54,450 nucleotides of DNA from Candidatus Gastranaerophilales bacterium (GTDB taxonomy: Bacteria; Cyanobacteriota; Vampirovibrionia; Gastranaerophilales; Gastranaerophilaceae). Position numbers and translations under genes: made by a program. The stretch lies in contig CALVEA010000012.1 of NCBI GenBank assembly GCA_944326455.1, forward strand, positions 1 to 54,450, given 5' to 3'. A model generated the notes under the pieces. The model was given only the letters and a program-made list of their open reading frames with translations, had not been told where the DNA came from and made no database searches. This document shows positions 50,401 through 54,450 of the stretch, piece by piece. Position 1 is the first letter of the stretch. The number at the start of each line of letters is the position of its first letter.

Positions 50401-50992
50401 AATAAGAGACAAGCTCCAATTCCTGATTACACACAGAATAAGCGAATTAAATGAAGCTCCGGAAGATGAGATAGTAACAATCTGCGGATTAATTACCGCA
50501 ACAAGACAAATTCCGACGAAAAAAGACCCTTCAAAGTTCTTAAGATTTGTAACTATCGAAGACTTGAGCGGGAAAGTTGATGCTGTTTGTTTCCACAAAA
50601 AACTTCTTGAATACGGGGATATTTTGCAGCCGGAAAATAAAGTTGTTATTACAGGCAGACTCCAGCACAGAGGAGAAGACCAGTTAAGTATTGTGGTAGA
50701 AAATGTTAAATCAGTAGATAATTCCAATATCGTAACAGTAAATCTTCTCAAGGATGTTAAATACGAAGAACTATGCGGAATAAAAAACATTCTTGCAAAA
50801 CATCACGGCGATGACCCTGTAATGATTAAACTCCCTGCCATAGACGGATACAGTACAAAAATTATGACTTCATCTATGTTCTGGGTAAACTCAACCAATG
50901 ACCTTATAAATCAGATGAAACAAGTTTTCCCTGATAAAGTTGATATAAAAATAGATTCGCTGGACACTCCGTTTGAGCTTGCGCAGCTCTAA
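47456..50992 (+). CDS. dnaE: DNA polymerase III subunit alpha
   Basis: 1178 residues, the DnaE1 size. The PHP domain starts at PLHIHTEYSLLDG. The polymerase palm has the catalytic aspartates in MPDIDIDFC (about residues 399-405) and LKMDFLGLRNL (about 572). A helix-hairpin-helix segment is followed by a C-terminal OB domain (TICGLITATRQIPTKKDPSKFLRF, about 1005-1075). It is the replicative catalytic subunit. The ATG is preceded by TAAATT with six bases between and no Shine-Dalgarno site, so initiation may be leaderless. Alternatively it is read through from waaA 25 bp upstream. Confidence 0.98.
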   Translation: MANLIPLHIHTEYSLLDGMIRVSDLVNYAKDNGLNAIAITDHGVMYSAIEFYEQAKAAGINPLIGCEFYVHDGDIHQKDNLHNPLYHLILIAKDQTGYKNLIKLVSTAWCEGFYYKPRINFELLKEYHEGLICTSACLGGEVLQHLQHGEKEKAIETAKKYKELFGDDYYIELQDHGLEEQKRTNPELIKIAKELGIKMVITNDSHYLRKEDADAQDSLLCLQTNADKSDPNRFHFPNNEFYVKSQEEMRKAFSWMDDETFNECVQNTQEAADKCHIEIELGNAPLPHYEVPEGYTNETYLEHIVYEGLKKRYGEITPELKERVDYELRTINKMGFAAYFLITWDFIHYAKTHDIPVGPGRGSAAGSVVAYALEITDLDPIKHHLLFERFLNEERYTMPDIDIDFCIEKRRQVIDYVTQKYGEDKVCQIITFSTYAPKAAFKGIARILKVPFTESNRLTGLIEPAIELAAATNPKAKWIKDALQVEGSELRKLYDEDYQIPIPETGESVSYRKIIDMSCAIEGLKCGTGTHAAGVIISHAPLDTIIPVQPSKDGIVQTGYPPHEVTEVLSLLKMDFLGLRNLTMIYKTVDMVKHYEGIDIDINNIPLDDPETYKMLVRGETVGVFQLESQGMINLVKRLKPDVFEDLGALVALFRPGPLGSGMVDEFVDRKHGIKAISYPHPLLEPILKDTYGTIVYQEQIMQVFQTLADYSLGQADIVRRMMGKKKIEEMQKQKAKFIELASSHHGMKKEDATTLFEQIEKFASYCFNRSHSAAYAFVAYQTAYLKCHYPVEYLSALLSSVSDNKDQTQLYIEEAHRYGIKVLPPDINKSYLEYAPDGKNIRFGLAAIKQVGEPVCEAIIKEREENGEFKSIFDFCKRLDTKFVNKKSLEGLIKAGAFANIEKSRKQLFENIEHILDVTSKEAKDRAMGQVSLFSTVENSDEFTGVQYQLLGSDEEYADKELQQFEKEFLGFYVTSHPLFSIRDKLQFLITHRISELNEAPEDEIVTICGLITATRQIPTKKDPSKFLRFVTIEDLSGKVDAVCFHKKLLEYGDILQPENKVVITGRLQHRGEDQLSIVVENVKSVDNSNIVTVNLLKDVKYEELCGIKNILAKHHGDDPVMIKLPAIDGYSTKIMTSSMFWVNSTNDLINQMKQVFPDKVDIKIDSLDTPFELAQL

Positions 50993-51039
50993 TTTGTGAT
51001 TGTACCGTCTTCTCAAAGGAGAGATGTGAGATGAGGTAA

Positions 51040-54000
51040 TTAATCGACAGAGAAAATGTCTTTCAAATCTTCCATAGTTAGAGATTTAGTAATATTTCTG
51101 TCGATAGAAACTACGCTGTCAACAAGGTCGCGCTTTCTGCCTTTGATTTTCTGAATCTTTTCTTCAACCGTATTCTTGGTAATAAGCCTGTATACAAATA
51201 CCTTCTTCGTCTGTCCGATACGGTAAGCTCTATCTGTAGCCTGGTCTTCAACAGCAGGGTTCCACCAAGGGTCGTAATGAATAACATAATCCGCACCCGT
51301 CAGATTCAAACCTGTTCCGCCGGCTTTCAAACTTACTAAGAATATAGGTATATTCGGGTTGTTATTAAAGTTTTCAACCGCTTTTTGCCTGTCTTTAGTT
51401 TTACCTGTCAAATATTCATAAGGAATACCTTCTCTTTCAAGCCAGCCTTTAATAATATCAAGCATATCTACAAACTGGCTGAATAAAAGAACTCTGTGAC
51501 CTTCTTGAATAATTTGTTCAAGCATACCTTTTAAGTACTCAAACTTACCTGATTTTATGACGCCTTTAACATGTTCTTTGTCATAAAGTTTCGGATGACA
51601 GCAGATTTGGCGCAATCTGAGGAGAGCTGAGAAAATAGACATTCTGCTCTTTTCAAGACCGTTAAGTTCAATACTCTTGAAGAGTTCTTCTTTTGTACTA
51701 TCAAGAACCTCAAGATAAAAGTCTCTCTGCTCATCTGTAAGTTCACAATATGCCATGTTTTCAACTTTATCCGGCAAGTCTTTGGCAACATCTCTCTTCA
51801 TACGTCTCAGGATGAACGGGAAGATTTGAAGTTTTAAACGTTTTTCAACAGTCTTATCCTGTCTTTCCATAATCGGTGTAACGTATCTATAATTAAATTC
51901 TGCCACATTGAATAAAAATCCCGGCATCAAAAAGTCAAATACAGACCATAACTCTTCCAGCTTATTTTCAATCGGGGTACCGGAAAGAGCAAGTTTATGA
52001 TCAGACTCTAAACTCTTAACAGCTTGAGCGGTCTGGGAAATTGCATTTTTAATATTTTGGGATTCATCTAAGATTACGTATCTGAACTTGTACTTTTTGA
52101 GTTTTGCAATATCTCTTCTGACAAGTGCGTAACTGGTAATTACAATATCGTATTCCGGAATCTTTTTAAATAAATCTTTTCTGTCCGCACCGGCAATTTT
52201 CAAGCAGCTTAGCCCGGGTGTAAATTTCTGGATTTCAGCCTCCCAGTTAAATACAACCGTAGTCGGCGCAATAACAAGTGTAGGCTGTGGTCCGTCAACT
52301 TCTTTTGCTTTCTGTAAAAGACTAAGCGCCTGCAAAGTTTTACCTAAACCCATATCATCCGCAAGGATTCCGTTTAAACCATACTGGTACAAGAACCAAA
52401 GCCAATGAAAACCTTTGACTTGATATTCACGGAACTCTGCATTAACCCCTTTAGGAAGTTCGACACCTTCTGATGTCGTTGAGAATGTCGAGATTTGCTC
52501 CCAGAATTTTTGGAATTTGTCACTCATTACAAGCTCAAATCCCTGATTTTGAAGTTCTGATATCAAACCTACACGGTATGTTTTAACTAAAAACTTGTTC
52601 TCATTATTTCTATACGCATCAAAAGAGTTAAAAGAACGCATTATCTGATAAATATTCTGCGCCGGATATTCAACAAAGCCTAAACTCCGTACACGTGCAT
52701 ATTTTTCGCCGTTCTGAATTGTTTCATAAATATCATCAAAGTTAATAACTTCTTCTCCGACCTGACCATAAATCTGGATTTCCATACTATCTATTGATTC
52801 TTCGGAGAAGTCGATTTTTGCACACATTCTAAAAGGTTCCGGAATAAGTTTAAAGAAAGACATGTCATCCCGTTCTTCAAACTTCCAGCCTTCACCAGCC
52901 TGCTGAATATAGTAATTATAAAAATCTATTGCGTTTTCTTTCTCAAGAGCAAGGTTATTTGTCTGCATCGGAACAAATTTGCAGGCAAGAAGCATGTTAT
53001 ATGCCATCTGCTCATGTTGATAATCTCTTTTTATCCAGTATACAAGATCTTCTTCCTGACTCTTGACTGAAATATACGGAGATTTATCATTACTTTTTGA
53101 ATAAGGAACTCTTACCCCCGAATAATCAAATTCCAAAGAGGCTTTAAGCGACTGGTCATAGTCAATACCGAGAGTTACTACATTAACCGGCGGTTTGTGC
53201 TCCATCAGCAATTTTGAGATATTTTCCGCTATTGTAACATTCATAATCTCCCGCAAATGAGGAAGCTCTTCATATACAAACTTACCGCCGTCAGCATCCT
53301 TTAAATCTGTAAATGTGGATTTGATAATATTTTGCGGAAGTTCATTCATTGCAATATTAATCGGGAAAATTATATTTTTATACCTTCCCCATTTAATTTG
53401 TCTTGAAAAATACTTAACCTCTTCAAAAGGATAGGTTTCATCTTTATCAGGTCTCGTCCAGAAAAGTTCAAGTACGATATTTGTTCCGCCGTTAATAGAA
53501 GTTGTTGAAACGTCAAGATTCAAGCTCCATTCCTTATCAGTAAACTTGATTCTTTCTTTCGTCTTTTCGTCCAAAACTTCATCTAATTCTGCCATCAAAG
53601 GGAAAACCGGAGCAAATTTTGTAATCGGAATATCGTACCAGCCGGCTTTCTTATCCTGCTTTGAAATTTTTAAAAGAGTTTGAAATAGCGCTAATTCAGC
53701 TTTTTGTGAATTATTTAGTTCAAAATCAGGATTCTCTTTTTGTATCTCAATTAAACCTCTTAAAATAGCTTCTAAAGAGCGTACAATTTTGTTTGTAGAG
53801 CGGTCTCTAACCAGTATTGAAAAGAAGTTTTGGCGTCTTTTCGGATTAAAGTGAAAAATATAATTTCCCTGCGGAGCTTCTGTCAGTTCATTATTGATAT
53901 CAGATAAATCAGGCTGAATACCGTATTTTTCAAGAAGCCAATTTTCATAAGCCCTTTCTTCAATCGCTTTAAGTGCAATCGCAACCGAGTGTTTGCACCA

Positions 54001-54228
54001 CTCTTCTTTTAAAGGACAGTTGCAACGAGCTTCGACTTTATTCTTCTTAAAGATTAAATCCGTAACATAAAAATCCTGATAATTACCTTTTACCTTACCC
54101 TTGAAAAAGTTTTTTTCAGGATAAGATTCAAGTATCATATCTTTTTGATAATACTCGTATCCCCTGCGCCAACTGCCGGGTGTTGCATTGTGTTTTAAAA
54201 AGTCATAATTAAATTTAAATTCACTCAT
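51040..54228 (-). CDS. SNF2/Rad54-family helicase with N-terminal SWIM zinc finger
   Basis: 1062 residues. The SWIM motif (C69-x-C71-x6-C78-x-H80) is followed by a large unknown beta-rich middle (about 90-570) and a complete SNF2 motor: NGILADDMGLGKTLQ (motif I, about 615-628), ILDESQNIKN (motif II, DESQ), LALSGTPIENKLEELWSVFDF (motif III), LLFSQFVDMLDII, SLKAGGTGLNLTGADYVIHYDPWWNP (V) and DRAYRIGQTKKVFVYRL (VI). Such SWIM-SNF2 proteins are common in bacteria and probably remodel protein-DNA complexes; the exact role is unknown. It is convergent with dnaE. The region between it and the window end (54229-54450) shows no supported gene. Confidence 0.93.
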   Translation of the reverse strand: MSEFKFNYDFLKHNATPGSWRRGYEYYQKDMILESYPEKNFFKGKVKGNYQDFYVTDLIFKKNKVEARCNCPLKEEWCKHSVAIALKAIEERAYENWLLEKYGIQPDLSDINNELTEAPQGNYIFHFNPKRRQNFFSILVRDRSTNKIVRSLEAILRGLIEIQKENPDFELNNSQKAELALFQTLLKISKQDKKAGWYDIPITKFAPVFPLMAELDEVLDEKTKERIKFTDKEWSLNLDVSTTSINGGTNIVLELFWTRPDKDETYPFEEVKYFSRQIKWGRYKNIIFPINIAMNELPQNIIKSTFTDLKDADGGKFVYEELPHLREIMNVTIAENISKLLMEHKPPVNVVTLGIDYDQSLKASLEFDYSGVRVPYSKSNDKSPYISVKSQEEDLVYWIKRDYQHEQMAYNMLLACKFVPMQTNNLALEKENAIDFYNYYIQQAGEGWKFEERDDMSFFKLIPEPFRMCAKIDFSEESIDSMEIQIYGQVGEEVINFDDIYETIQNGEKYARVRSLGFVEYPAQNIYQIMRSFNSFDAYRNNENKFLVKTYRVGLISELQNQGFELVMSDKFQKFWEQISTFSTTSEGVELPKGVNAEFREYQVKGFHWLWFLYQYGLNGILADDMGLGKTLQALSLLQKAKEVDGPQPTLVIAPTTVVFNWEAEIQKFTPGLSCLKIAGADRKDLFKKIPEYDIVITSYALVRRDIAKLKKYKFRYVILDESQNIKNAISQTAQAVKSLESDHKLALSGTPIENKLEELWSVFDFLMPGFLFNVAEFNYRYVTPIMERQDKTVEKRLKLQIFPFILRRMKRDVAKDLPDKVENMAYCELTDEQRDFYLEVLDSTKEELFKSIELNGLEKSRMSIFSALLRLRQICCHPKLYDKEHVKGVIKSGKFEYLKGMLEQIIQEGHRVLLFSQFVDMLDIIKGWLEREGIPYEYLTGKTKDRQKAVENFNNNPNIPIFLVSLKAGGTGLNLTGADYVIHYDPWWNPAVEDQATDRAYRIGQTKKVFVYRLITKNTVEEKIQKIKGRKRDLVDSVVSIDRNITKSLTMEDLKDIFSVD

Positions 54229-54401
54229 CTGCGTGAAAAGACATCCTCGGGTTAGTCAATAATACCAAAAAGGCAGGAACAAAAGTATTCAAAACTCCAA
54301 CTTCTAGTAAGATTCCATACCTTGATACAATTATTACATACTTTTTTTCTAAATGCAAGCGAGTTATTTTATTTCCTGCAACATAATTACCATTGTGTTG
54401 C

Positions 54402-54418
54402 GTTATTACCATAATAAC
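54402..54418. promoter_or_regulatory. Inverted repeat resembling the MarR operator
   Basis: GTTATTA (54402-54408), three bases, TAATAAC (54412-54418), continuing ACAC. The ten bases 54412-54421 are identical to 20494-20503 in the marR/tolC operator. The half-sites here are spaced by 3 and not 0. It lies about 175-190 bases upstream of the SNF2 gene and close to the window edge, so its target may be outside. Confidence 0.35.
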
Positions 54419-54450
54419 ACACTATGACCGGTTTGTACAGGGTGGGAAAA

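Noticed and set aside
54221..54412. Minus-strand frame of 63 codons upstream of the SNF2 gene
   Set aside because: No ribosome-binding site, it overlaps the SNF2 start, and the product has no convincing features; more likely upstream regulatory DNA.

Overview
The window reads as a low-GC, gene-dense piece of chromosome from a flagellated diderm bacterium. The best fit is the non-photosynthetic cyanobacterial sister lineage (Vampirovibrionia/Melainabacteria, probably a gut-type Gastranaerophilales member). Five points support this: an LdpA homologue (a family otherwise known from cyanobacteria), Kdo transferase WaaA (LPS), scattered flagellar genes (flhB, fliI, a FliA-type sigma factor, a Maf/DUF115 protein), anaerobe-style oxidative defence (desulfoferrodoxin plus ferritin), and a set of lineage-looking membrane proteins without recognisable families. 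The taxonomic call is an inference from gene content; no rRNA gene is present. No tRNA, rRNA, CRISPR array, insertion sequence or prophage was seen.

Layout. 1-2276: tail of a Pro/Glu-repeat exported protein, then flhB and a FliA-like sigma factor on the minus strand. 2431-8091: LapA-like membrane protein, clpP, metK, two unknown proteins, an unlisted 51-codon gene, and a COG2509-type flavoprotein. 8158-16084: fliI on plus, facing a seven-gene minus directon (ykgJ-like, rlmN, maf/DUF115, dtd, rsmH, ftsL-like, ldpA). 16177-22276: superoxide reductase plus ferritin, then a MarR-controlled EmrAB-TolC tripartite efflux system whose divergent promoter carries a perfect 22-bp palindrome, then a thioredoxin-fold protein without CXXC. 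22344-27181: fabI divergent from bioG-bioC (the pimeloyl-ACP branch of biotin synthesis), an EamA transporter, and rplS-ylqF-tag. 27381-30774: four small or unfamiliar proteins (a duplicated-domain membrane protein, a short DtxR-type regulator, a glycine-rich membrane protein, a Gly/Ser/Cys-rich 118-residue protein). 30875-38702: pilT-recO-gatD facing uppS-M14-M16, then a degenerate HerA-like protein with a long acidic linker. 38838-42734: rpsT, a B12-binding radical SAM enzyme, an MFS carrier and rph. 42735-43143: the only non-coding stretch over 300 bp, with a strong promoter and a structured RNA candidate. 43144-54228: a sigma28-promoted, probably flagellar-system protein, a GT39 glycosyltransferase, waaA, dnaE and a SWIM/SNF2 helicase.

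Regulatory pattern. Housekeeping promoters repeatedly show TTGnnn-17-TAnnAT. Several genes (fliI, the ykgJ-like gene, the M16 gene, and probably rsmH, bioG, eamA and dnaE) have the -10 box only 6-7 bases before the start codon and no Shine-Dalgarno site, which suggests leaderless mRNAs. One promoter (44372-44398, minus) matches the flagellar sigma28 consensus almost exactly. Convergent genes repeatedly overlap by 4-6 bp at their stop codons.

Most interesting points: LdpA without photosynthesis, the leaderless promoter class, the sigma28-driven lineage protein, the pseudo-HerA/Tudor protein, the ncRNA candidate, the MarR palindrome covering both -10 boxes, and several catalytically dead-looking homologues (thioredoxin fold, M16, HerA).
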